Source of the DNA: Topomyia yanbarensis | Lineage: Eukaryota; Arthropoda; Insecta; Diptera; Culicidae | Direction of reading: 5' to 3' | Length of the DNA: 64,000 bases | NCBI RefSeq assembly: GCF_030247195.1 | Contig: NC_080672.1 | Span: forward strand, 82,396,113 to 82,460,112 | In this document: positions 1 through 9,455 of the stretch, piece by piece | Layout of the letters: each line of letters begins with the position of its first letter | Numbering within the stretch: position 1 is the stretch's first letter | Position numbers and translations under genes: made by a program | Notes under the pieces: generated by a model | Databases searched by the model: none | The model's input: the letters and a program-made list of their open reading frames with translations, nothing else | Told to the model about the DNA's origin: nothing

Positions 1-114
1 AGAGATTTACCAGAAAAGAGAAGTGGATCTGGGGATGATCAAGTTGGAGATGAAGACGGATTTAATCCAAAGCGTCCAAGAAGGACTAAGAAGTTGCCGG
101 CGCGATATCATTAG
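1..114 (+). CDS. C-terminal end of an ORF, LTR-polyprotein-like tail (partial)
   Basis: Frame 1 is open from the window edge to a TAG at 112-114, giving 37 codons rich in charged residues and ending in an Arg/Lys/Pro-rich tail (RPRRTKKLPARYH). Tails of this kind (R-P-x-R...P-x-R-Y) are seen at the ends of integrase or polyprotein segments of LTR retrotransposons, so I infer a retroelement ORF cut by the window start. No catalytic motif is in view, so the superfamily cannot be assigned. The R1-type element at 161 is inserted 46 bp downstream of the stop. A host protein tail cannot be excluded. Confidence 0.35.
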   Translation, partial: RDLPEKRSGSGDDQVGDEDGFNPKRPRRTKKLPARYH

Positions 115-144
115 TGGGTAATATGTGTTGTTTGTATATTTATA

Positions 145-160
145 TATCCATTTAACTGAA
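145..160. repeat. Left target-site duplication of the R1-type element
   Basis: The 16-mer tatccatttaactgaa ends directly before the 5' end of the retrotransposon and recurs without a mismatch at 5893-5908, after the A tail. Identical copies on both sides define the insertion precisely and indicate a young insertion. Confidence 0.93.
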
Positions 161-507
161 CTCCGCTAGCGAATGACGGATCCCAATAGTAGCATGTCTG
201 TAATAACATACGTACATGGAACTATTGAGATCCAGAGCTACAGGTCCAAAGCCCTGGTAAAGGAGGATGGTTGTGATGATCCGGGCCGAGATCACCACGT
301 AAAGCAAGGTAGGGCATAACCCCAATTCCAAGGCGTGAAGCGACCCGTGCCGAGGGATGAGTGATCGAGGGGGTGAAAAAGATGCTCGATCGTTAACGGA
401 GCCTGTGGGGTACCTGGGCAACCCCCACAGTAAGCGTCCCTTACCACGCTAATGCGGAGCTCTGGCGTGGCGGACATATATTTCTCGCGCTACTCGTGGG
501 ACTATAC

Positions 508-1980
508 ATGGAGGCAAACAAAAATAAAAATAAACAGACGGAGGTGCCAAACCCCTTCGCAAGAGGTGGTTTGGCGAGGTCTCCCCCCCGTGGGGAGAGT
601 AGTGGAGCGATGAGTGCTGCACCCGAAAGCACCAGCGACCCCCCAGCAGCGGTAGGCAATACCCCTACCAATGCATCGGAGGGGCCAATAGCTGCGATGC
701 GCAAAGTAGCGAAGCAACTCGATGCTATAATCGACTTCGCTAGCGCAAAGCAGAACATAGCCAAGGAGTTGAAGTTGAGCCTTCTGGAGCTCCGGAAAGC
801 TGTTCGTGTCGCAAGACAGGAACAGCAGGCATATGTTGAGAGGGTGGAATGTCGGGAGAGGCCCGACAGAGAAACCCAGACAGTGGCCTCCAATAGGGAG
901 GAAAGAGAGAAGGTCAATAGAGGTTCACAGACAGTGGCCTTTACCTTCTACGGAGCAGCCACGTCGATCGGAGCGGCGACCGAGTTCCCCTCGAAGGGAA
1001 AAGGAAAGGGCAATCGCAAGACGGCATCGAATGCGAAGCGCCCTAGGAAGTCGCCAGGAGAGGGTGCCAAAACCGACACCACTCGGCGTGCAACCGTCAA
1101 GGTCAAACGCCGCCTGGGTGAGGTAAGCGAGGGCGAGAGTGACCTCGCTGTGGAGAGCGATGGTACCAGCAACCCGGCACAACCGGGGCAGGGGGGCTCA
1201 AACCCCTGGACGCTGGTTACCAAGAAAAAGCCGGCACCGAAACCGGAGGTACCGCGGCCTGCGAGGAAGGCCAAGGACAGAGGCGAAGCCTTGTGGTTAA
1301 AAACCGACAAGGACAAATACGCCGATGTCCTTAAATCGATGAAGGCGGCCGAAAGCCTCTCGGCCCTTGGGCAGGATGTGCGTAGCGTAAGACGCACCAA
1401 CACGGGAGAGATGCTCCTGGTGCTGAAGCGAGGCGCACAATCAAGTGCAATATATAAGGCCTTGGCTCAAGAGGTCCTTGGCGAGGGCGCCCAAATTAGG
1501 TCGCTAGGTGCGGAAACAACTCTCCAGTGCAAGCACTTGGACGAGTTCGCGACCGCAGAAGACGTCGTCGCAGCCGTCAAGGAGCACTGCGGCGTCACAA
1601 TCGAGCGGGCCTCTGTGCGATTGAGGGACGGACCCTCTGGCACCCAAGTAGCCTACCTCAGGCTACTCAATGCGGATGCCAAAAAGGTAACCGAGAAAGG
1701 GAAGCTGAAGATCGGCTGGTCGGTATGCCCTATTAGTATACCCCAGCCGCCTTCAGTGGACAGGTGCTATCGGTGCCTAGAATCCGGCCATAAAGCTTAC
1801 GAATGCAAAGGCCTAGACAGGAGCAAGCTATGTCGTCGATGCGGCGAGGAGGGGCATAAAGAGCGGGGGTGCACTAAGGCATATAAGTGCCTTATCTGCA
1901 CCGCTAAGAAGCAAGCCCATAAACATGCTATGGGCGGACCTTCGTGTCCCTTCGGCGAGTTAAATAAGAAGAAGCCGTGA
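508..1980 (+). CDS. Retrotransposon ORF1, gag-like RNA-binding protein (490 aa)
   Basis: The first ATG in the open frame is at 508; the frame is open slightly upstream from a GTG at 496, but ATG 508 is preferred. The N-terminal half is Lys/Arg/Glu-rich and low in complexity. The middle (about residues 250-410) is a more ordered, probably RRM-like region. The C-terminus has zinc knuckles CYRCLESGHKAYEC and CRRCGEEGHKERGC, and a third cluster starting CLIC, as in R1/TRAS/SART ORF1 proteins. In those families ORF1 binds element RNA in a ribonucleoprotein with ORF2. The stop codon (TGA, 1978-1980) overlaps the start of ORF2 in a GTGA motif. No frameshift or stop is seen. Confidence 0.9.
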   Translation: MEANKNKNKQTEVPNPFARGGLARSPPRGESSGAMSAAPESTSDPPAAVGNTPTNASEGPIAAMRKVAKQLDAIIDFASAKQNIAKELKLSLLELRKAVRVARQEQQAYVERVECRERPDRETQTVASNREEREKVNRGSQTVAFTFYGAATSIGAATEFPSKGKGKGNRKTASNAKRPRKSPGEGAKTDTTRRATVKVKRRLGEVSEGESDLAVESDGTSNPAQPGQGGSNPWTLVTKKKPAPKPEVPRPARKAKDRGEALWLKTDKDKYADVLKSMKAAESLSALGQDVRSVRRTNTGEMLLVLKRGAQSSAIYKALAQEVLGEGAQIRSLGAETTLQCKHLDEFATAEDVVAAVKEHCGVTIERASVRLRDGPSGTQVAYLRLLNADAKKVTEKGKLKIGWSVCPISIPQPPSVDRCYRCLESGHKAYECKGLDRSKLCRRCGEEGHKERGCTKAYKCLICTAKKQAHKHAMGGPSCPFGELNKKKP

Positions 1981-4952
1981 GAGTCACACAGCTAAATCTT
2001 AACCATTGTGCAGCAGCCCAGCAGCTGCTGTGGCAGTCGGTCTCGGAGTCGAGGACAGATGTCGCCCTCTTATCAGACCCGTACAGCATCCCTGCCGGCA
2101 ACGGCAATTGGGTGTCGGACGGGTCTGGAATGGTGGCAATCTGTACAACGGGAAGGTTCCCGGTTCAAGAGGTAATACACCCCTCCGCCGAGGGTGTGGC
2201 GATTGCCAAGATCAATGGTGTGTTCTATTGCAGCTGCTACGCCCCACCAAGGTGGCCAATAGAACAGTTCTACCAGATGATCGACAGGCTCTCGTCGGAC
2301 CTCGTGGGCCGGAAACCGGTAGTAATAGCGGGAGACTTCAACGCTTGGGCAGTGGAGTGGGGCAGCCGCTGTACAAATAGCAGGGGTCAAGCGCTAATGG
2401 AAGCGTTTGCGAAACTCGATACTGTGCTAGCTAATGATGGCTCCGCTAGTACATTCCGTAGAAACGGAGTGGAGGCGTGGATTGATTTGACCTTTGCCAG
2501 CCCGAGTCTGGCTCCAGGCATGGAATGGAGGGTAGACGAAGGCTACACCCATAGCGATCATTTAGCAATCCGCTTTAAGATCAACTATGGTGTGCAGCAT
2601 CCGAGGACGGGAAATCCCTGTCAGGTAAGCGGGTGGAAGTCCAATCACTTCGACAGCGAAGCTTTCACCGCGGCCCTGGGACTGGAGGCCAACACCGACA
2701 GTCTAAGCGGGGATGCGCTGGTAGCTGTTCTATCACGCGCGTGCGACGCCACTATGCCGAGAAAAACACTGCCAAGAAACGGTAGATGCCCGGTATACTG
2801 GTGGAGCGCCGAGATTGCAGCTCTACGGTCAGCCTGTCTCAGAGCTAGACGTAGGATGCAAAGAGCTCGCACCGAGGATGCAAGAGAGAACCGCCGTGAA
2901 GTGTTTCGAGCTGCGAAATTAGCCCTTAACAAGGCTATTAAAAGCAGCAAGAGAGCGTGTTTCGACAACCTGTGTGAGAGTGCCAACGCAAATCCGTGGG
3001 GTGACGCCTACCGGATTGTGATGGCCAAGACCAAAGGGGGCTCCTCACCCCCAGAACGGTCTCCGGACCGGTTGGCAACGATTATCGAAGTACTCTTCCC
3101 GTCTCGAGCCACAAGCCCCTGGCCACCTGCACTACGAGACAGTGCGGGCACGGTCGAAATGGTGGCTCCAGTGACGAATGAAGAACTACTCGCAGTGGCT
3201 AAATCCCTACCAATGAACAAAGCTCCAGGGCCGGATGGAGTTCCAAACAACGCTCTTAAGGCAGCGATCATAGCGAACCCGAACATGTTCAGGCTAGCTA
3301 TGCAGAGATGCCTTGATGAGTGCCGTTTCCCCGATAGATGGAAAAGGCAGAAACTGGTGCTGTTGCCGAAGCCCGGGAAGCCGCCAGGCGACCCATCGGC
3401 GTACAGACCAATCTGTCTGATAGACACGACTGGCAAACTGCTTGAGAGGATCATCCTCAACAGGCTCACCCCGTACGCGGAAGGTACGGACGGTCTGTCA
3501 AGCAACCAGTTTGGCTTTCGGAAGGGTAAGTCCACAGTGGACGCTCTCAACTCAGTGATAAATACTGCTGAGATAGCGATCCAACGAAAAAGGCGAGGTA
3601 TTCGATACTGCGCGTTAGTGACACTTGACGTGAAGAACGCATTCAACAGCGCAAGCTGGGATGCCATCGCGCTCTCGTTACGCCGGCTTAGCCTACCGGT
3701 GGGTCTGTACCGGATCCTGGAAAGTTACTTCCAAAACCGCGTACTGCTATACGAGACCGATGCCGGTCAGAAAAGGGTTCCGATTACCGCCGGAGTTCCG
3801 CAGGGCTCGATCCTAGGCCCGGTGCTATGGAACCTCATGTATGACGGGGTTCTGAGACTGAAGTTCCCTCCTGGGGTCAAGATCGTCGGCTTTGCCGACG
3901 ACGTAACCTTGGAGGTCTACGGGGAGTCAATTCCTGAGGTAGAACTAACCGCAGAACACGCGATTAGCACGGTGGAGGAATGGATGAGCGCGAGAGGCCT
4001 GGAGCTCGCTCATCATAAGACGGAGGTAGTTATCGTCAACAACCGCAAGTCGGCACAACATGCAGTTATCCATGTGGGAGAAGTCGCGATCACTTCACAG
4101 CGAAGTCTGAAGTCTCTCGGAGTCATTATAGACGACAAGCTGACCTTCGGCAGCCATGTCGATTATACGTGCAAGAGAGCGTCGACTGCTGTTGCGGCAC
4201 TATCGAGAATGATGTCCAACAGCTCAAAGGTGTGCGCCAGTAGACGTAGGTTACTGGCAGGCGTTGCCGTATCTATCCTCAGGTACGGCGGCCCGTCATG
4301 GTCAAGAGCACTGAGGGTAACCAGTTACCTACAGAAACTGGAGAGCACCTACCGCGTGATGTGCCTCAGAGTGATATCTGCCTACCGCACGGTATCACAC
4401 GATGCATCCTGCGTGATAGCGAGCATGATGCCAGTCGGGCTGCTCATTCGGGAAGATGAGGAGTGCTTTGAGCTACGTGGAAATAGGGGAGCCCGCGAGC
4501 GCACCAGGGTGACCTCGGTCGCCAGATGGCAGCGTGAGTGGGACAACTCCTCGAAAGGTAGGTGGACCCACCGGCTGATACCTAGCATATCGAGCTGGGT
4601 GGGAAGACCCCATGGGGAAGTTCACTTCCACCTGACACAATTCCTGTCAGGCCATGGCTGTTTCCGTCAGTACCTCCACAGGTTCGGACACGCGGAGGTC
4701 CCAGTCTGCCCGGACTGCCCAGGTGTAGATGAAACTGCCGAGCACATACTGTTCGTATGTCATCGGTTCGACGTCGAAAGAAGAGCAATGCTTGACGTCT
4801 GTGGCTGGGACACAACCCCGGATACCCTTATTCAGCGGATGTGTCAAACGGTGGAGAAGTGGAACGCAGTCTCGACTGCTACCATCCAGATTGCCAGTAG
4901 GCTACAGGTAATCTGGCGAACCGAGCAACAGACGGCGGGCACGGCTAACTAG
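1977..4952 (+). CDS. Retrotransposon ORF2: APE endonuclease and reverse transcriptase (991 aa)
   Basis: Residues 1-225 are an APE-like endonuclease, with QLNLNHC at the N-terminus, SDPY in the position of the usual EPY, GDFNAW near residue 119 and SDH near its end. The reverse transcriptase covers about residues 400-720, with LLPKPGK near 462, GVPQGSILGP near 608, and the catalytic FADD at 639-642. The C-terminus (about 909-926) has the R1-type cluster CPDCPGVDETAEHILFVC. The protein nicks the target and reverse-transcribes element RNA in the nucleus. There is no ATG at the start: the frame opens after a TAA at 1965-1967, GTG at 1977 is the only near-standard start, and the first ATG (2130) lies inside the endonuclease. 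Translation therefore probably depends on reinitiation after ORF1. The frame is otherwise intact. Confidence 0.94.
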   Translation: MRVTQLNLNHCAAAQQLLWQSVSESRTDVALLSDPYSIPAGNGNWVSDGSGMVAICTTGRFPVQEVIHPSAEGVAIAKINGVFYCSCYAPPRWPIEQFYQMIDRLSSDLVGRKPVVIAGDFNAWAVEWGSRCTNSRGQALMEAFAKLDTVLANDGSASTFRRNGVEAWIDLTFASPSLAPGMEWRVDEGYTHSDHLAIRFKINYGVQHPRTGNPCQVSGWKSNHFDSEAFTAALGLEANTDSLSGDALVAVLSRACDATMPRKTLPRNGRCPVYWWSAEIAALRSACLRARRRMQRARTEDARENRREVFRAAKLALNKAIKSSKRACFDNLCESANANPWGDAYRIVMAKTKGGSSPPERSPDRLATIIEVLFPSRATSPWPPALRDSAGTVEMVAPVTNEELLAVAKSLPMNKAPGPDGVPNNALKAAIIANPNMFRLAMQRCLDECRFPDRWKRQKLVLLPKPGKPPGDPSAYRPICLIDTTGKLLERIILNRLTPYAEGTDGLSSNQFGFRKGKSTVDALNSVINTAEIAIQRKRRGIRYCALVTLDVKNAFNSASWDAIALSLRRLSLPVGLYRILESYFQNRVLLYETDAGQKRVPITAGVPQGSILGPVLWNLMYDGVLRLKFPPGVKIVGFADDVTLEVYGESIPEVELTAEHAISTVEEWMSARGLELAHHKTEVVIVNNRKSAQHAVIHVGEVAITSQRSLKSLGVIIDDKLTFGSHVDYTCKRASTAVAALSRMMSNSSKVCASRRRLLAGVAVSILRYGGPSWSRALRVTSYLQKLESTYRVMCLRVISAYRTVSHDASCVIASMMPVGLLIREDEECFELRGNRGARERTRVTSVARWQREWDNSSKGRWTHRLIPSISSWVGRPHGEVHFHLTQFLSGHGCFRQYLHRFGHAEVPVCPDCPGVDETAEHILFVCHRFDVERRAMLDVCGWDTTPDTLIQRMCQTVEKWNAVSTATIQIASRLQVIWRTEQQTAGTAN

Positions 4953-5199
4953 TGATTGGTTAGTTGGAGCGAAAAAGGCCAAGCGCAAAATAAGAGAGTG
5001 AATGGTCTGTTCATGCCGAGGTAGGTTGGCGCAGCGAATGGCAACCGCGTAAGGGGTAAACCCAGCCACCCCGAAGCAAGACAGAAGAGTGAGTGTATAG
5101 GCGTATAAGTGGACTGCCTCATGCCAAGACGGGAGGGTCGTAGCGTAGTATGTTGGAACTAAGCTATCGATGCCTCATGGCGTGGCAGAGGAGTGAAAG

Positions 5200-5640
5200 G
5201 GTGAGCATCCAAGTCAGTCTCACACTGCATGTTAAGGGTGAGCATAAAAGTCAGCCTCACAGGTTGGTAGAGGCTAGCACAAAAGTCAGCCTAGCAAGGA
5301 ATGAAAAAGGTGAGCACAAAAGTCAGCCTCGCATGGTATGTCAGAAGTGGGGCCTAAGAAAAATGTCCCACATGGGATGCCATAGGGAGTGACAAAGGTA
5401 CAATAGAGTGGCACGATTGAGAGTGAATCAGGTGATAGGGTGAGCACCCAAGTCAGCCTCACATGGTATGGGTAGGGCGAGCACAAAAGTAAGCCTAGCA
5501 AGGAATGAGTAAGGTGAGCACACAAGTCAGCCTCGCATGGAACGTAAAAGGTGAGCACAAAAGTCAGCCTCATGTGGGAGTGTTTGAGAGTGAATCAAAG
5601 TGCGATTGAGAGAGCACCCAAGTAAGCCTCATACAGGATG
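5200..5640 (+). repeat. Tandem repeats in the 3' UTR of the R1-type element
   Basis: About nine copies of a core close to gtgagcacaaaagtcagcct occur, mostly at 35-38 bp spacing (near 5201, 5237, 5272, 5308, 5439, 5476, 5514, 5551 and 5611). They vary at a few positions, and one 130-bp spacer between 5308 and 5439 holds unrelated sequence. They lie wholly within the 3' UTR, downstream of ORF2. Several R1-clade families have repetitive UTRs, and a role in RNA recognition by the reverse transcriptase is only an inference. Confidence 0.85.
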
Positions 5641-5892
5641 TATGATCGCGTGAGTGAGAGTGAATGAGTACATTCAGTACAGCCATCCCCCCAGAAGTAA
5701 TACCGAGAGGTAGTTCCTGGGAGGAATGATGGCGGAGCCCAATGGAGTTTAGTCGGTATTAATGGCTGGTCACCATTTGAGTCCGACACGCCCCCAGTGC
5801 ACCCCGTGTGGTAGATTGGACCCTACCGTTAGCACGTGTACTGGGCTAGGACATAAAGGTCTTCTCCATTGTAAAAAAAAAAAAAAAAAAAA

Positions 5893-5908
5893 TATCCATT
5901 TAACTGAA
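5893..5908. repeat. Right target-site duplication of the R1-type element
   Basis: This is the second copy of tatccatttaactgaa, directly after the A20 tail and identical to 145-160. Confidence 0.93.
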
Positions 5909-6250
5909 TACTTGTTCTCTTATCATTCTTTTTTTTCAGAGCAGAAAAGAGATGTAGAGTCATAATCGAACCATATACCCTCACATGCCAACCGTATCAA
6001 GCTAACGACGAAGAGACTACACGAGCGAGAGAGAGAAAACAAGCGAGACAACAGAATCCGAATGAGCGACATAGCGGCAAAGGTATTATGAGTTAGTCAG
6101 GTGGTATCAATTGTAAGGAGAGGACGCAAAAAAGCCACGCGCGTAGCGTTTGCAAATAAAGAGTGGTGTTGGAAGTTTATTTTTAAAACGGTCCGAATAG
6201 AACCCCATACTTCAACCCCCAACGGATTCTACAAGAGCTTACTTTCAAAG
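5909..6250. other. Continuation of the pre-insertion sequence, no gene seen
   Basis: This stretch continues the sequence of 1-144 across the R1 insertion. It contains a T-rich tract ending in CAG (about 5931-5938), a GA-rich stretch and a TGGTATCAA string at 6102 that resembles a tRNA-Met primer-binding site of LTR retrotransposons. It may be the LTR or leader end of the element whose ORF ends at 114, but no LTR pair can be shown in this window. Confidence 0.25.
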
Positions 6251-6369
6251 AGTAATGTAACTAATGTTCATGATATCAGTAGTTTTATCGTGGTATTCGT
6301 AAATTCTCTTCGCCTTATCGTGATCTATTATTTTTTGGTTACTAACGGTTTTTTTACTCGGAGGTCGTG
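6251..6369 (+). mobile_element. Left part of AT-rich repeat split by the Jockey-type element
   Basis: This segment aligns with about 41590-41702 (shared ttcatgatat..., attcgtaa...ttctctt, ccttatcg-gatct and ttttttactcg blocks). The homology stops at 6369, where the retrotransposon begins, and resumes at 11289. The same repeat family is seen uninterrupted at 41.3-42.5 kb. Confidence 0.7.
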
Positions 6370-6440
6370 AGGGGGTCTTCCGAACTCCCTTCTCAGGCGA
6401 GTATTTTGCTTTAAATGACGATCCGCTCCCTGAAAACCTT

Positions 6441-7669
6441 TTGGTTTCTAGCGTGCCATCGGGTACATCACGCCCCTTCGGCATGTCGGCACGATTGCCA
6501 CGTGGCGCTGGCGATTTACGGCTATACTACCAAAACGTCAGAGGGCTAAGGACGAAAATCGAGGACTTGTACTTGGCTGCTCTTGACGGCGACTACGATA
6601 TTTATGTTCTGACGGAAACTTGGCTTGATGATCGTATTACATCGATGCAGCTCTTCGGGGATTCTTATGCGGTTTATCGCGCGGATCGAAGCGCACATAA
6701 CAGTGTTCATGGTCGCGGCGGGGAAGTTTTGATCGCTGTTTCTTCCGCACTAGCCTCCTGTAAATTTGGTGTGGATAGTTCATCAAGCATTGAAGTTGTT
6801 TGGACGAAGATTACTACGCAGACAAAGAGCTACTTTATTGGAGCTGTTTACATTCCTCCTGAAAAGCGACTTGACTGCACTATTACGCAGCTCCATCTCG
6901 ACTATATAGAACACGCTTCTTCTCAGGCAGATGCAAACGATGTGATAATAGTTCTTGGTGATTTCAACCAACCAGGACTGATGTGGGTTTCTTCTGGACG
7001 TGGATGCGCTTACCCTAACCCGTTATCCTCGACAACAAATCCTGCCAGCCGCTTACTTCTGGACGGGATGGCTTTTCACGGACTAAATCAAGTAAGCACG
7101 ATTTCCAACCATCAATCCCGTTTTCTTGACCTTGTGTTCGTCAGTGAGAATGCTTTGCCTGAGTGTTTTGTGAGTGAAGCTTCCAGTGTTATCGTTCCTT
7201 TGGATAACTATCATCCCGCATTAGAAATATCCATTTCCATCATTAGTTCACCACAATATGAAGAAGATTTAGCTGTGAATCGTCGTAATTTTCTGATTTA
7301 GCAGCACTACGTCGCACCCTATCGCTGATTGACTGGAGTGTATTACTTGATCAAGTTGATGTAAATGCTGCAGTCGGTCTCTATAACTGATTACTCATTG
7401 ACTGTGTTGAAAAATCCGTGCCAGAATATCAACCTCCCAAGAAGCCTCCATGGTCTAACGCCATGCTTCGGAATCTGAAACGCATCCGTGCCAAAGCCCT
7501 ACGTGCGTACACAAATCGTCGATGCCCTATTCTCAAGCGCTTTTTCGCACTCGCCAGCAATGTGTACCGCTGTTACATAAATTGCTGTACAAAGGATATT
7601 GTAGCGCGCACGACGTTGCTACGGATTCAATCTGCCCAATCGTCCCACCTTTCCGAACAAATGGCTTAA
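6441..7669 (+). pseudogene. Endonuclease part of Jockey/CR1-type ORF2 (broken)
   Basis: The first 286 codons carry an APE-type endonuclease: LYYQNVRGL at the start, LTETWL (catalytic Glu), a GAVYIPP strand, VLGDFNQPG (Asp and Asn), LDLVFVS and a DNYHPALE ending with the catalytic His region. The frame is open upstream of 6441 to the element's 5' end at about 6370, with no clear ATG. A frameshift near 7299 puts the linker in another frame (DLAALRRTLSL...), with a stop near 7388. The linker then continues at 7418-7669 (EYQPPKKPPWSNAMLRNLKR), as is usual between endonuclease and reverse transcriptase, before the coding match is lost. Confidence 0.85.
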
Positions 7670-9455
7670 GCGCCACCTCTTTCGAGGACCACTTGTCGTG
7701 CTTTAGGGTTGCCCGACCAGAAACCCAGCCTCAGGGCGGGTCGATATAGTGAAGGTTTAGAGGAACGACCTAGCAGACGCAACTGAATCGAGAGGTACTC
7801 AGTTTCATACATCAAATTACCCGAATAAACCCAGAGAAGTTCGCTTTCCTATCCCAAAACACCTAAGAACACCAACTCGTTAGTCTCATCACTGGAGAAT
7901 GCCTCAAAACCCAAATAACTAAACCGAAAAGAGACTCGAGTGGTGGGGCTAAGATTCCCAAGTAGCCCAACTTGGAGTAAATATCACCAAAAACTACAAA
8001 ACTACAACGACGCGAAACATGAGATACCTCTTCAAATTCGTAAACTCTATGGGAACATAACTACCACAACAGTTTTAACCTCAACATGATTTACCGAAAC
8101 AACAATTAACATAATTAAGGATATTTTAATTCGCTAGCATTTTCATAAACTTAACCTAGGATTTTCTAACATGGTGTTGCCTATATTTTTTCTGTTCCCT
8201 ACTGTGTGCGGGGGAGCGATCGCTATTTCCTACCGGGCTAACGTGCCATAATGTTGCCGAACTTTTGTTTGCCGGGTGCGTGTATCGGCTAAACTTTAAC
8301 GAACCATGCGCATGGATTTTATAGTAGGTGTACTTACAGTCTTTTTCGTTGCTTGCCCACTCACATTCGCACTACTGCGAAGACTGTCCCGATGCGGCGA
8401 TGCGGTGGCGGCGATGTATCTACACCGGCGGTGATGAATCTGCGCAGGCGGCGATTAAGGATGTACCGGACGATTACAGATGTTCCTCTGCATACAGGAT
8501 GGATAACTGCTGGCAGTGTCGGAACGCCGGACAAGCTGCCAGCAACAAAATACGTGCACACCGGATGGTTGTGACGTGCAGCTCAGTTGAGCAAACGATG
8601 TAAAACCGTCGCACTTCTGCCTTATTTGGTTGTAGCGGCAGAATCTTCCAAACTAGCGCGTGGGTCTAGAGCGCGTCGGTGGGCGAAGGGCGGTGTGGCG
8701 GGCCGATGAATAGTGCCAATCTAAACGGTAGAATAAAAGCCGTCGCACGGCTATCGACACCGTGAACGCATTGTCTCTTTTTATAAGCACCAATTGTTAA
8801 TTTACCTTTTTATTCGGTTTTCTAACGCACACAAATTTCCGCACTTCCTACTGCTAACTTCCACGCAACACCTAATAACAGACAATTACTAATCGGCAAG
8901 ACATCTCACATTTTTAAGCTAGACAAACCTTTCGACACCGCGGGACAAATTTAACTAACACGCACTCTAGCCTCTTTCACAGTCTAGATTGAAATGGATG
9001 AGAAGCTATTCCTAAAACCCTCAGATAAACGATTTTTCGGTTATAGATACCCGGAAGTACGTAATTTTACCGAAGTAAAACTCGTATTTCGAAAAACGAA
9101 CTTCTTGGACAATTGATTCTGAATCGCTATCTCATTCCCTCTCGAAACATTTGCATCATATCATTACGCGCCAATACCCTCACTTGCGTTCAAATAGTTT
9201 TTCTGGTCGGGCGGTTGATAAGACAACGACAACGAGGTCCGCTCGGCGACCGAAACTCAACCACTTGCTCTAGTTTGTGCAATCGTGAGACAGATTGGGA
9301 AAGAGAAAAACGTGCGTGCGCGAGCGGATAGTACGTTTTAGCCGCCTAGTGTTCATTCTTCCTCCTACAGAATGGAAGAAGTAAACACATATTTGCAACA
9401 GGGAACTTGGGTTACTGAATTTGGAAGTTATTTTGACTTCTGATACACGTGATCG
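7580..9455. other. Insertion of unknown origin inside the Jockey-type element
   Basis: About 1.9 kb separates the linker from the sequence encoding VNRIQQNLRRNPKGFWAFVK, which normally follows it directly. The insert has no long ORF. A GC-rich patch at 8360-8580 holds CGGCG-type repeats, and 8200-8300 contains a few G/C-rich strings. The two edges encode similar residues (YRCYI at about 7563 and YNMYV at about 9456), so the exact junctions are uncertain. I see no terminal repeats that would identify the insert. Confidence 0.5.

Larger units (their letters stand above)
161..5892 (+). mobile_element. Complete R1-clade non-LTR retrotransposon
   Basis: The element is 5732 bp long and lies between two perfect 16-bp target-site duplications. 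In order it has a 5' UTR of about 350 bp (161-507), ORF1 with three zinc knuckles, an ORF2 with an APE-type endonuclease, reverse transcriptase and a C-terminal Cys/His motif, a 920-bp 3' UTR with a tandem array, and 20 A residues at 5873-5892. There is no RNase H domain, and the C-terminal C-x2-C...H-x4-C motif fits the R1 clade better than the LOA or I clades. Both ORFs are uninterrupted, so the copy may be competent. Reverse transcription by target-primed integration is inferred from the family. The insertion lies just downstream of another element's ORF. R1-like 3' UTR sequence with the same gaagtaat...ggtagttcc core recurs at about 18200. Confidence 0.93.

Noticed and set aside
5200..5640. 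Regular short repeats resembling a CRISPR array
   Set aside because: The spacers are short and uneven, the repeats vary, and the array lies in a retrotransposon 3' UTR of a eukaryote.
8328..8603. Overlapping short ORFs in the GC-rich patch
   Set aside because: Open frames occur on both strands because of CGGCG-type repetition. None resembles a known protein.
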